NCBI GenBank assembly: GCA_947685225.1
Contig: CANTUV010000072.1
Coordinates: 496,001-560,000 of the forward strand
Direction of reading: 5' to 3'
DNA length: 64,000 nucleotides
Source of the DNA: Garcia nutans
Taxonomy: Eukaryota > Streptophyta > Magnoliopsida > Malpighiales > Euphorbiaceae
Shown piece after piece: positions 12,601 through 22,914 of this stretch (positions are counted from its first letter, which is position 1; each line of letters begins with the position of its first letter). Below the pieces are notes generated by a model. That model saw nothing but the letters and a program-made list of their open reading frames with translations, had not been told where the DNA came from and did no database searches. The position numbers were made by a program, and so were the translations under genes.

Positions 12601-12854
12601 TATCAAATTTCCAAAAATTAGAACTTTTCAAAAATTTAGGATATTACACATATGTACAAGTAATGTGTATCTTATATACACATCAAATGTACCTTAAGTG
12701 TGTATTAAATATTAAGTATGTAATGTATTAATCCAACATATACAATTAATATACCATATGTGTATGTTGTATATACTCTAGATATATATATTGAGTATAT
12801 ACAATTTATCTCTCCAAATACTTATTTAATTTCTCCAAAATCAGGGATGTTACA
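9627..12854 (-). repeat. 5' LTR of the non-coding element (3,228 bp)
   Basis: Full-length LTR from TGTAACACCC (9627) to GGATGTTACA (12854). On the minus strand it carries, in order, a TATA-rich region (about 12480-12530), a pyrimidine stretch followed by a donor-like site, a GCATTGAGGGAGGTTGATTT exon-like segment (11338-11370), the stem-loop 11185-11216, the inverted-repeat block 10469-10800 and the twin hairpin 10238-10288. In that hairpin the first stem is CTAAGC-TTCG-GCTTAG. Confidence 0.85.
10469..10800 (-). repeat. Conserved LTR block with terminal inverted repeats
   Basis: The left arm contains ATTCAAATTTCAGAGTT and the right arm AACTCTGAAAGTTGAAT, each extended outward by a CTARTATG-like segment. 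Between them are the GGCATGCC palindrome and two copies each of CTCAACCCGGCTAGAC and of a TTACGA(T/C)CC(A/G)GTC motif. Confidence 0.75.
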
Positions 12855-13515
12855 GCTACATCATGGGGTCACCTCTAGAAACTCGAATGTTGATAATTTG
12901 TGTGGTTACTATTAAATGATTGTGAATTGATATCTAGCTTTTTTTGAGTATTCTTTGGGACACAAATTATTCAAAATAATACTTCTTATGACTACTCTTT
13001 ATATTTTAATGATTGTGGCATTACGTTAATTTATTCTTATTACTATATCTCATTGAGTTGCAACTCACTAGATCAATTGTAATCTAGTTTTGCAGGTAGC
13101 TGATCAACCATAGAAGTTTTGTGGCATAAAGATAAAGGGAAGAGTGGTGATTTATTAGAGTGAAGATTTTCGTAAGTTGAGAATTTGGTTGGATTAATGG
13201 ACAGATGGTACAACATGTGAATAAGAATATTTATGTAAAAGAATATAATGTGAATATGAGTACATATATAGTGAAAGAGTCTATTGGAAATTCTTGAAAG
13301 ATGTGTGTGTTATTAATTTCATTAATGGTTTGTTATTCAATCAAGAACTATGGATAATTCAGCATGATGTTACCTTAAGTTGTAGTCCATATGTGAGGAA
13401 TTAATAAAAATAGATCCACGACTAATCAATAAGGGTTCTACATGATGTCCGATGGCCTTAAATCTTCTTAGAACTTAGGATAGTCATGCCTTGGAGGGCA
13501 GGATGTAACAAGTAA

Positions 13516-13978
13516 CTTGTTCTTTCCTTAACATTTTCATCCAATATTCACAGACAAATTCATTGGTATTACTTGCAAAATCCAAGTAAATCGCGAAAGA
13601 CAGTTTGAAAACTTTTCTTTACCATCTAAAGAAATTACACTGTTGATTGAAGAAGTTAACCTATGGTAGTTTGATTGATGAGCTGATAATTCTCCAACAC
13701 GTCCTTAAAATTATTGAACAAAAATTAAAATTTTCATTCTCCATGAAACAATAAGATATTGCAAAATTCATAAACATACAACTAATAAATTATACATCTA
13801 TCGTCATTTGTTTAAGAAAATTTTTGTATTAATATATTATACATCTCTTATAAAACAATTTTTATTAAAAAATAATCATATATTTATTTTAGAACATAAA
13901 CTAAAAATTTTATATTTATTTTATTATTTTACTCTTATTGCAATTTAACAACATTGATTATTCTAAAATAAATTTTAT
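13516..13978. other. AT-rich spacer, no gene seen
   Basis: Sequence between the solo LTR and the LINE. No ORF with a recognisable motif, no clear repeat and no poly-T run that would mark the 3' tail of the minus-strand LINE. Confidence 0.5.
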
Positions 13979-16403
13979 TTAAAAATTAAATATTTTTTGA
14001 AACATATCAAAAAGAAAATATGAATTACTAATATGAATGAAGAAGTTATAAACTATTTTTTTGAACTCCAAATATAAACGTTCATTACTGTAATTCAGAA
14101 TGCAAAACATCAACAATAAACATAAGTGGATTGCCCACCCAAATAACAAGCTCAGACAAAGAACTAGCACCCTAGCCAACACATGAGCTACCTGGTTCAT
14201 AGAGCGTTTAACAAAAAGAACCTTGGTCTCTCCAATAGAGCTAAGAAGAGACTTACAATATTAGCATCAACAACGTGAGAGGAAATAGGTTGAACCACAT
14301 GAAAACAATCCAATTCAAATATAATTTTAGTCCACCCATTCCTCTTTAACCAGCTCAAAGCCTCCCAAAAACTTAAAGCCTTGGCAAGTTTGGGTGACAG
14401 ACACCCTACAAAAGCCCCAACACCTGCCATAAAAAATGCCCATGTTTCATCCCTAGTCACAAAGCCAACTCCAAATTGACCAGTATGGTGAAAGAGTGCA
14501 CCATCAACATTACATTTTATCCAACCAACAATAGGTTTTGACCATTTGACTTGAAATGTAGAAGAAGTAGCAGCAATAAGCATGGTTTGTGCTTGTGTCC
14601 ACTGATTGAGCATGGACTTTACAGTTGAGAGAATACTGTTAGTTAAAGAATATTGTTGCTGCCAGAGAAGTTTGTTTCTGCTGGACCATAATGCCCATAA
14701 TATCATGATCATCATACAATGATTAGTCCCATCTAACAAGGACCACATATTACGAATCCAACTCCCAAACTCAAATCATCATTGAGGATAACACCAAGGT
14801 CAGATTTATATCTCTAGCTTTGGCATAGAAGAGCAAAGCATGAGCCACAGCTTCTTTAGCCAATTCACACCCTGGACAAAAAGATTGCAGCACCACTTGT
14901 CGATGATATAGCTAAGCCTTTTTTGGAAGACAATCATTAAAAGCTCATCGGAAAAAATGTTTCACTTTTGGGGGAATAGATAGATTCCACACAGCATGCC
15001 AAAATGTTGATGGAGAAATAGCAGCCGATGGGAAGAGGTCATGAATGAGTTACCAATAATAAATTTTAGCAGAAAATGCTCCTTTGGCACTTCATGACCA
15101 TACCTATGCATCAAATACCTCTCTACAACTAATTAGAATCTGTAATATCAAATCAATATCCCTTTGATTAAAGGGCCTTTGCAATAAATCATAATTCCAA
15201 CTATGATGTGGTGAGAAAATCAAACTGTCAACTATTGCTCCATTCAAATCTGCAAGGAGCATTGAAGAAATATAGGGCTCAGATCCATATGGGAGCCATG
15301 GGTCTCTTGAAATAGAGATATCTACACCATTGTTAACTCGTTTCCTACATCCCCTCCTTAATACTCCTTGTGCAGCTATTAAGCTATGCCAAACATAGCT
15401 TGGGTTTCCCCCCAACTGTGCTTCTAAGAAGAATAATTCAAGATAGTATTTAGCCTGAAAAATTTGTGCAGTCATTAATAAAGGGTTATTTTTAAGGTGC
15501 CATCCTTGTTTGGCCAGAAGTGCAATATTAAACTCATGGATCTTGCAAAATTTGAACCCACCATTAGCCTTTCGTCTGTATAGAGCATCCCAACTTCGCC
15601 ATTGTATTGATTAGAAGACCCCCACCAGAAAGAATTAAGCGATCACTCATTATCAGTAAAAAGACCCAAAGGTAGGAGATAGATACTCATGATATATGTT
15701 GGGATCGCTTGGAGGACAACCTTAATCATAACTTCTTTCCCAGCCTTTAATAAGAATTTGTTTCTCCATTTTGATATTCTTTGCCAAATTCGATCTTTCA
15801 CAAAGTTGAACACTTCCTTTTTATCACGTCTAAAAATGGATGGCAGACCCAAGTAACGTCTAGGTGAAGTAGTGACCTGAACATTTAGCCTTGACCTCAC
15901 TACCTCCCTCGCCTCCCTTGATTTATTAGTGCTAAAGAATATAACTAATTTCTAAAAATTAACTTGTTGAACAGAGGCCCTTGAGTGCAACAGTAAAACA
16001 TTCTGAATATGTTCACATTCTTGCAAGGAGGCCTTAAAAAACAAGAAATTGTCATCAGTAAAGAATAGGTGTGATAGAACCGGGGCCCCTCTTGCAACAC
16101 GACAACCATTAAGGTGACACTTAACCTTCAAATCTCGCAACAAAGTAGTGAGCCCCTCTGCACACACAATGAATAAATACGGTGACAGTGGATCCCCTTG
16201 ATGTAATCCTCTCTTTGGAATAACTGGCCCAAATTCAACTCCATTAAGACAGATAGAGAAATTTATAGTGGAAACACATATCATGACTAAGCTGAGAAAC
16301 TTAGTTGAAAATCCCAGACTATACATAATCCTCTCTAAGAAGATCAATTCAACCTGGTCATATGCTTTGCTCATATCAAGTTTTGATGCTGCCCAACTAA
16401 TGG
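13979..16403 (-). pseudogene. Non-LTR retrotransposon (LINE) ORF2 remnant: RT, zf-RVT, RNase H
   Basis: Minus-strand pieces follow the order of a plant LINE ORF2. First comes reverse transcriptase (15952-16403) with KLDMSKAYDQVE, HQGDPLSPYLFIVCAEGL and FTDDN in place of the usual FADD active site. Then a connecting region with RRYLGLPSIFRRDKKEVF and RISKWRNKFLLKAGKEVMIK (15643-15900), and a zf-RVT-like segment (15104-15475, with ISISRDPWLP). The RNase H-like domain (14050-14748) has KCNVDGALFHH, IIFELDCFHVVQ and NQVAHVLAR. The frame is broken several times. The endonuclease and the N-terminal part of RT are missing, because the Athila-like LTR starts at 16404 in the middle of RT. No target-site duplication or poly(A) tail was found. 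The altered FTDDN box and the breaks indicate an inactive copy. Confidence 0.85.
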
Positions 16404-17764
16404 TGTAATACCTATGCTACTGCAATACCGCAAGTGCACGGGTCACTCAAGTAATAAAGTAGTGAGTGAGTTATCATTCCACTGGGGACAAGGCCAAGTA
16501 CTAGTGCAAATTTTAACTATTGTTTAGCAAATTAATAGTTTTGAGAAGTTTGTAATTAAAGACAATTAACTTAATAACTTAAAAGTAAAGAGAGATTAAG
16601 CGTTGTGATAAAAGGATTGATGATGAAAATACTATCCAGATATTGAATCCCCCTAGCCATAAATATATTTATGAAAATCAATCCAATTAAATCAAATGAT
16701 AGAGTTGAATTGGCATTCCTCTAAATTAGATTAAAACCTTTCTCAAGTGAATTAATCCCTAATCACTAAGTAGAATGATGGAATCTCTTCTCAAACATAA
16801 TTAAATAGATGTTGCATTAAGAACAAGGAATCATAAACCAAAGGATCTTGTAAGTCTATCTCTAGCTCTCCAATCAATCCTCAATCCTTATGAGTATTCT
16901 ATCCATATCAAGCTTTCTCAAGTCAATAATATGAAAATTGCAACTAATCAATAAGCATGCTATTATCAATTGGAAATAAATTATTAAGCATCATAAGAAT
17001 AAAACAACTCAATCAAATGATTTAATTAAATAAAATTATTCAATCCATACAATAAAGCTAGGGTTCATCTATATCTAGATAGAGAATGAATTAGTTCATG
17101 TTCAAAACCAGAAAACCAGAACAAAAGAAATAAGTAAAAGAATCCAAATAATCCATGGTGAATGATTTGTATTTGTTCACTTAAATCCTTGAATCTTGGT
17201 TTAGATCTTGTGTAGGATGTGCCTTCACCTTCAATCTCAGCTTCAAAACTCTCTTTTTTGCTCTAGAAGTCGGCTATAGGTTGTAAAGAATGAAAATCAA
17301 ATCCCTAATTCCCGCTTCAGCTCAGCTTTTATAGTGCAGATATTTTAGCTTAACACGTCCAATGACACGCCCATGTCACTGGGCGTGTCATTGCTACTGG
17401 AATTTTGAATATAAGGCACATCTAGTGACACGCCCATGTCACTGGACGTGTCACAGCTTATGTGAATCATTGCAATAGGCATGCTCGGTGACACGCCCAT
17501 CTCACTGGGCATGTCAATGCTTTTGTATGGCAGTATCAAGGGCACGTCTAGTGACATGCCCATGTCATTGAGCGTGTCACTTGAAGAATTTTGCTCTTTT
17601 CCTCTACTTTCATCCGTAATCCCTCCGAAATGACCATAAGCCTCAAAATACAAAGAATTTCTGAAATTAATCCTAAAAAGCACTTGAACAAACAAATTAA
17701 ACTCAATTGGATAATAATCATATTAAGAAATAGGGGCAAAATATCATCAATTATGCACTTATCA
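16404..17764 (-). repeat. 3' LTR of the Athila-like element (1,361 bp)
   Basis: Read on the minus strand it starts TGATAAGTGCATAATTGATG right after the polypurine tract and ends GGTATTACA at 16404. It includes a four-unit palindrome array (17352-17582), a GTTCACCATGG-like segment near 17155, and near its end the stretch GCACTTGCGGTATTGCA, similar to the end of the solo LTR 19616-21400. Confidence 0.75.
17352..17582. repeat. Palindrome-module array, 4 units of about 63 bp
   Basis: Each unit holds the arms GTGACACGCCCA and TGGGCGTGTCAC (or close variants) around a 5-6 base core that is usually TGTCAC-like, followed by about 35 bp of unrelated spacer. The arms are better kept than the spacers. 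Confidence 0.85.
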
Positions 17765-17777
17765 AATTCCCCCACAC
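17765..17777 (-). other. Polypurine tract of the Athila-like element
   Basis: Minus-strand GTGTGGGGGAATT, directly upstream of the LTR start TGATAAGTGC. This is the normal plus-strand priming site. A second similar G-rich stretch (plus-strand CTCCCCCACACTTAAG, about 18703-18718) lies further upstream in the non-coding part. Confidence 0.75.
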
Positions 17778-19004
17778 TTGAGTTTTTGCTTGTCCTCAAG
17801 CAAACTAAATCACTATAATAAGCAGAAATGACGGACCCCTCTATATCCAAAAGGAAAAGAAAAGTTTGACAATACTCGAATAAAAAAACCCGACATTCTC
17901 AACCAAAGACTAATTCACAATCATGACAGCTAAATTAAGAAGTTTCAAAACAAAAATTTCACAGACCTAAAACTTAAAGATCCAGAGTTAAAAGATTGAG
18001 CATAAAATTTTAGAAACTCAAAAGTCATGAACAAAGTACGAAAATGTAAATTTTCTCTTAAGTTCTTTAACCCTTTTTTTTACTATATATATATATATTT
18101 ATTATTTAAGTAGCCCGACTTATTTGAACTGATACTAACCTTTTGACGTGAAGGTAAACATTTGTGATGTCGACCCCCGGTTACTCAGCCAGAATCACCG
18201 TTCAAATGGCTACTAGCACTATTCATGATTCCATCTCATTTGTTTCAATTCAAGAGTAAAAATCAACGGAACAGGGATGAATTTTCAAAGCTCCTTTTAT
18301 TAGAAATTTTAATTTTTTTTAACTGTTCAAGAGTTAGGAACTTAAGATATTAAAGGTGTCATACTAAGTTCGACTCAAGAATATAAGAAATTACAACATG
18401 CTCAAAAATGTAACTAAGGTTTTAAACTTCAGATGTGTCCAATTCCCATCAATCCACTAACTAATTATAGCTATTATAGTTGATCCTCAGCAATTGATCA
18501 AAATAGCCAAGTTAACCTCTACAAGAAGTTGTCATTTAGAAAATCAAAAATTAATTTAATATATAAAGAGGAACCATTTCAATTCACACTATTATAGCAA
18601 TCTAGCTTACTTGAATGCAAAAATAATTTGCAGAACTTAATTGAGAAAAATGAATCAAATGGTAAGAATGAAATAATAGTGACTCAATCAAGAAAGTATA
18701 CCTCTCCCCCACACTTAAGACGCACATTGTCCTCAATGTGTGTGCAAAACAAGAAAAATGAAGAGAGAGAAAAACTGCCATGCCAAGTCCATGATTAGAC
18801 AAATATGAGTATGATTCTAAGAGTATGGTGAAGGCGAATTTGCTTCAAAACAAAAACTAAGATGCATAAACAAAGTTAAAACATAAGTAAATGAAATAAC
18901 TAAATAGATAAAACAGTTCTGAAAGAAAAATGCAATTGTCCAACAGGAATAAAAATAAAAGACAAAGAATAGTAAATAGGTCATGAAATGAAATAAAAGG
19001 TGGG
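17778..19004 (-). other. Non-coding region between ORF1 and the polypurine tract
   Basis: About 1.2 kb without a convincing ORF. It contains a CACTTGAGTTTTTGCTTGTC segment followed by CTCAAGCAAAC, and later CACTTAAGACGCACATTGTC with CTCAATGTGTG. Both are short inverted patterns next to C-runs, resembling the 3' untranslated region of Athila-like elements. Confidence 0.5.
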
Positions 19005-19615
19005 CTAGTCAAACGTCGGCGCATCACTAGAATCGTCACCACTGGCCTCCCCACCTCTAGCATCATTGTTGGCATCATTATCGAACACATCAACTAGAGG
19101 TGCAGGTGCAGGTGGCTGGTATGGTGGAGGTGGTGGCTGTGAAGGGTTAAACCCTTGATACCTCCAGAACTCTAACATGGACTGTTCCAGCCATTGCCTT
19201 CTCAAGATCTCATGATCCACCTGTGCATGGAAGAAAGTAGTCTGTTGAAGCATGAACTGCTGCATCTGGTCCTGCTGAGTTGAGATTTTATTCTAATTTA
19301 GCTCGATATTCCCTAACTTACCTTCGATCTTACAAATCTGACGCTCGAAATCTGTGGGCTTTCTGTCATCATCCCACTCAACATTAACTGACTGGTGCCA
19401 GTCTCAAAATATAGGGGTCTGGACAAAAGATGGTCCAGCAGATGAAGAAGGTGCAGCAGTGGAAGAAGGCCCAGCGGCAGTGGATGAACCCAAAAAATCT
19501 ATCGATGGAGGTGGTGGTATATCTGAAGGAGCAGAAGGGGCTACCTCAGAATCCATAGGAGGTGCCTGCAGCCTAGTTACCTTCTCCCTATTTAGTCTCT
19601 TCAATGTGTCCATAC

Positions 19616-21400
19616 TGTTTTGTTAGTTTTTGTCATAGATTTGTAGTTTGTTTATTATGATAATTATTGTTTTATTTAGGTATTTTGTTAGTTTTTATCG
19701 GTTTGTTTAGTGTTTTCATTAATTTTGATAGTTTTAGTTTATTTTAGTGTTTGTGTTGTTTTTGATCTAGTTTTTAGTATAGTGTTTATGTTTTGTTGGT
19801 TATTGTTTATTTACTTTTTGTTTAAAGTTTGTTTGATGTTTTGTTTTAGGTTAAAAAAGCCAAGGAACCAAGACTGAAGAAGAAGAAATCATCACAGTAG
19901 GCGACACATGCAAGCGACATGGCCAAGTCACCTGGCCATGTCTCTCCAAAATGAAGCAACACGGCCAAGTCACCTCAAACATGGCCATGTCCCTCCAAAT
20001 ATGCTCAAACACGGCCAAGTCATCACAGTAGGCGACACATGCAAGCGACATGGCCATGTCACTTGGCCATGTCTCTCCAAAATGAAGCAACACGGCCAAG
20101 TCACCTCAAACATGGCCGTGTCTCACCAAGTTCCAAAGGAAAGAAGACTAAAGACTTACAGTGAAGGACACATGCAAGGGACACGGCCAAGTCTTGTGGC
20201 CGTGTCCCTCAAAAGACATGCAACACGGCCAAGTCACCTCTGACTTGGCCGTGTCACTCAACAAAGAAGAAAGAGAGATCGAAAGCAACAGAAGTGGACA
20301 CAGGCAAGGGACACGGCCAAGTGACTTGGCCGTGTCCCTCCAAAGATCACTCACACGGCCAAGTCACTTCTGACTTGGCCGTGTCCCTCATGTTCCAAGC
20401 CCGCATCGGATTTTTAACGCGTACGATTCATATAAAAGGAAAATAAAAGCTAGGGTTTGAGGGACGATTTAGAACGGATTTGGAGCAAAGTTTTGAGCCG
20501 TCAAGAGCAAAGTTAGGGTTTTAAACATTTGTTTTCTTGATTTTTATTTCACTTTGGATTAAAACTAGTTTAGATTAAATTGTTCTAGCCATCAAGACAT
20601 CCTTCTTGCAAGATTGAACAAGAGATTCTTCAAAAGCTTCAAGGAGTTTGTAACTTGGTTTTGTTCTTGAACTTATTCTCTTTATTTTCATTGAATGGAT
20701 ATTATCATGTCTATTTTGATTTCTTTGAACATTAATAAGATGAATATGTTTGATTGCATTATGAACTAATTTGATCTAGTCTAGGGTTTGTATGGATCTG
20801 CTATGATTGTATGAATTGGTTATTCTCTTAGCTAACAATTTCTTTAGCCTTGATTGAATGGAATATTGTTAATATATAATTGATTGATCACCAATTATGT
20901 GTTTTAAGGTATTAGATGATAGATCGAGAGATGAAGTTTAATACTTGAACAATTCAATAAAGGACTTAGGTGAATTAGAAATATAACCTATTAAAAAGAT
21001 TATTTCACTTATAACAAGATTAGTTGAAAGAGGTTTGAATGCGAGAGCTTATTTCCTTGACTCGATTAGTTGAGTTGTTTGAGATTTAATCTTTGAAATT
21101 GAATTAGTTAAGAGGAATAACCGTTCATACATATAAGTAGTAGAGAAGTGCAAACCCTAGACCATTCTATTAAGTGAATCAAAACACAGCTCAATTTACT
21201 TTTATTGTTTTAAACTTTAATCAATCTTCTTCATTATTTAGCAATTTATAAATCTCTTTATTACTTGTTAAACATAATCTGATAAGCAATTAACCACTTT
21301 AGCTTCCTTGAGAGAACGACCTTGGGGCGATCACCTTTGCTACAACTACCTCGTATACTTGCGAGTGACGCTTTGTGGTAGAGTTAATTTGAGCGCAACA
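19616..21400 (+). mobile_element. Solo LTR in ORF1 (1,785 bp), TSD CATAC
   Basis: Starts TGTTTTGTTAG, ends GAGCGCAACA, and is flanked on both sides by CATAC (19611-19615 and 21401-21405). The end region contains CTTGAGAGAACGACC and ACTTGCGAGTGACGC, related to the end of the Athila-like LTR at 16404. No internal region is present. Its palindrome array is at 19911-20396. Confidence 0.9.
19911..20396. repeat. Palindrome-module array, about 9 hairpins, plus a 130-bp duplication
   Basis: Arms are GGGACACGGCCAAGT and ACTTGGCCGTGTCCC or variants with ATGGCCA. Two loop types alternate: a short one (arms nearly touching) and a longer one of the type CACCTCAAACAT or CACTTCTGACTT. A segment of about 125-130 bp from about 19892 is repeated from about 20017 with few changes. 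Confidence 0.85.
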
Positions 21401-22281
21401 CATACCTAATAGTTTGGGCAAACCATCCACCGTCATAGGTAGGCATCCATCTAACACACCACCCAAGCGACGAGCCAGTCGTGTGACATACATGCCACCA
21501 TGCAAAGTACCTGATGCTCCCTTTTTAGACTGCTCATAAAAGAAGTGCATGATGGCGTGTGCAACATTGCACTGGGTCTTCTGTACCATGCAGTGTAAGA
21601 AAAATAGATCTCTTAGGCTCACCACCCCTGTGCTGCTCAGCTGAGTTGTAAGAGTGTGAACTAACAGATTATACACCACTCGGTAGGGGAAGGACTCAAA
21701 GTTGGATGCCTTAGATACCTTGGGCTGGTATTTATCTGTAGTGGGTGCAAAGGTCCTCCAAACCCGAGGGGGAACGACCTCATACTCGACAAAATTCACC
21801 TCAAAATTCAGATAGTCGAAAGTCTGTACCTCTTCTGTAGTGTATAACCGTAGATGTACCCCAAGGTCATTAATGCTTATATGGAATCTTTGCCCCCCAA
21901 TCTAAATTTCATGGTTGGCTCAGTAATTGAAACCTTGGTCTTTTGGAACTGATAGGTGCAGTAGAATTCCAATGTCAACTCTCTATAAGCAAGCTCATTG
22001 ATGCAGAACAGTTGTTCCCATCCTGGTTGGGTGATTAGTTCCCGAATATCTGCTGCAATGTTGGCTAATTCCATAGCAACCCAATCCAAAATATGAGGTG
22101 GGGACCAATCCTTGTTGCCGAAAAGCTCAAATCACTTTCTTTCCTCGGCATTTGAGAATCTAAGGCATTTGTGGTTTGCCATGAACTTAGAGGTTGGTCG
22201 TATAGCGGGTTGGCTTGAATTGCCTTGCCCTCGTGCACGTTTGGCAGGTAGCTGGGAGGATGATTGTTTGTGAGAGCCCAT

Positions 22282-22914
22282 TTTCTACAAAACAAACAAG
22301 AATTCCTCAATGACAACAAAAACATAGCACGATATGAAACACCGATAAAAGGCCGGTATAAGGTTACCGAAATACCGACATTATAACGATAAAGCACAAT
22401 GTAAATCCCAATAAAATTAATGCCAAAGGCCAATATAAAACAAGTTTAATCAACCTATATTGACAAACACTTAACTAACAAAAGCGATAAAATTTTATCT
22501 AAGCCAATAATAGCGATGAACCAATTCGAGTAAAGGAAATTATTTTGATTCACAAATGAAACCTTGTATCCATAGCCCAACAAAACAAAACAAACAATTG
22601 ACAATTCAAATGCAAACTAAAATAAATCAAATGCCGAATCAAAAATGAAATCAAAATCAAAATAAAAGCAAAAATAAATCAATCGCCACATAAATCAAAA
22701 TAAAGCAAACCATAAACCTCAAAATTCTAAGGAAAACAAGAGATAATACAAGGAATCTATAAGAAAAATGAATGAAATCCAACAAAAATCGCAAAAGTGA
22801 GAGTTCGTACCTGAAAAATGAGAAAAACGTGTGGAACCAAACGTAAAACAAAAAATGATATACTTACCTTATGTTAACTTACCTGGCTCCGTGTTAGTAT
22901 GATCGTTGTGTTAT
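22282..22914. other. Unassigned sequence containing the junction between Athila-like and PMD parts
   Basis: AT-rich, with no motif I recognise. The Athila-like ORF1 ends to its left and the PMD-like ORF starts to its right. Upstream gag-pol of the Athila-like element is not here, so a deletion breakpoint probably lies in this interval. Confidence 0.45.

Larger units (their letters stand above)
6004..12854 (-). mobile_element. Complete non-coding LTR retrotransposon (LARD-like), TSD GCTAC
   Basis: A 6,851-bp element between two copies of GCTAC (5999-6003 and 12855-12859). The minus-strand order is 5' LTR (12854 to 9627), tRNA-iMet primer site, short internal region, truncated 3' LTR (8038 to 6004). 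No gag, protease, RT or integrase motif is present in any frame. Large LTR elements without genes are known in plants as LARDs and are thought to be copied by the proteins of an autonomous relative. The primer site, the 7-base gap to the LTR, the GAACCTCAAACCTAGGCTC context and the LTR motifs all match the Tekay-like element at 28283-41659, which makes that group the likely helper. That part is inference. Confidence 0.85.
1734..13510 (+). mobile_element. Solo LTR, Tekay-like ends, interrupted by two insertions (TSD AGTAA)
   Basis: The left end is TGTAATATCCC at 1734 and the right end GATGTAACA at 13502-13510. AGTAA precedes it (1729-1733) and follows it (13511-13515), a perfect 5-bp duplication. 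Without the DNA transposon at about 3597-5325 and the LTR element at 6004-12854 (plus its 5-bp TSD), the LTR is roughly 3.2 kb. No gag, pol, primer site or polypurine tract lies between the ends except those of the later insert, so recombination between two LTRs has left one. Near its right end (13054-13097) it has two adjacent hairpins followed by TGCAGGT, the architecture also found in the Tekay-like LTRs of this window but with other bases. The start sequence relates it to those LTRs; the body has diverged. Confidence 0.8.
16404..22281 (-). mobile_element. 3' part of an Athila-like Ty3/gypsy element (ORF1, PPT, 3' LTR)
   Basis: The minus-strand order is ORF1 (22281 to 19005), about 1.2 kb of non-coding sequence, a polypurine tract (17777-17765) and a 3' LTR (17764-16404). 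Athila-group elements carry an extra ORF between pol and the 3' LTR, which fits. The gag-pol half and the 5' LTR are absent: sequence right of about 22.3-22.9 kb belongs to something else. The insertion cut the LINE RT after AATGG (16399-16403), the expected target duplicate; its partner is missing along with the 5' end. The group name is by architecture and ORF type and remains provisional. Confidence 0.65.
19005..22281 (-). pseudogene. Athila ORF1-like protein (putative plant transposon protein), split by a solo LTR
   Basis: The chosen start is the ATG at 22279-22281 (MGSHKQSSSQLPAKRARGQG), whose basic N-terminus could be a nuclear signal. The central domain (about 21401-22090) reads DWVAMELANIAADIRELITQ, then FFLHCMVQKTQCNVAHAIMH and YVTRLARRLGG. 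It resembles the helical domain of the Athila ORF1/putative plant transposon protein family, whose function is unknown. The C-terminal part (19005-19615) is rich in Pro, Ser and Ala, with a Q-rich stretch (QQDQMQQFMLQQTTF). A solo LTR sits at 19616-21400. Removing it with one TSD copy (1,790 bp) joins LLGM to DTLKRLNREK in the same frame. Other damage: an in-frame TGA near 22120, a frameshift between 21800 and 21880 next to a C-run, and stops near 19405 and 19290. The family call is moderately sure. Confidence 0.65.

Noticed and set aside
17352..17582. CRISPR-like array (regular palindromic repeats with spacers)
   Set aside because: The spacers are related to each other, the array lies inside a plant LTR, and no cas genes or prokaryotic genes are present.
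19908..20373. ORFs with repeating RPSHLAVS-like peptides
   Set aside because: Shadow of the palindromic array; the same peptide type appears in several frames on both strands.
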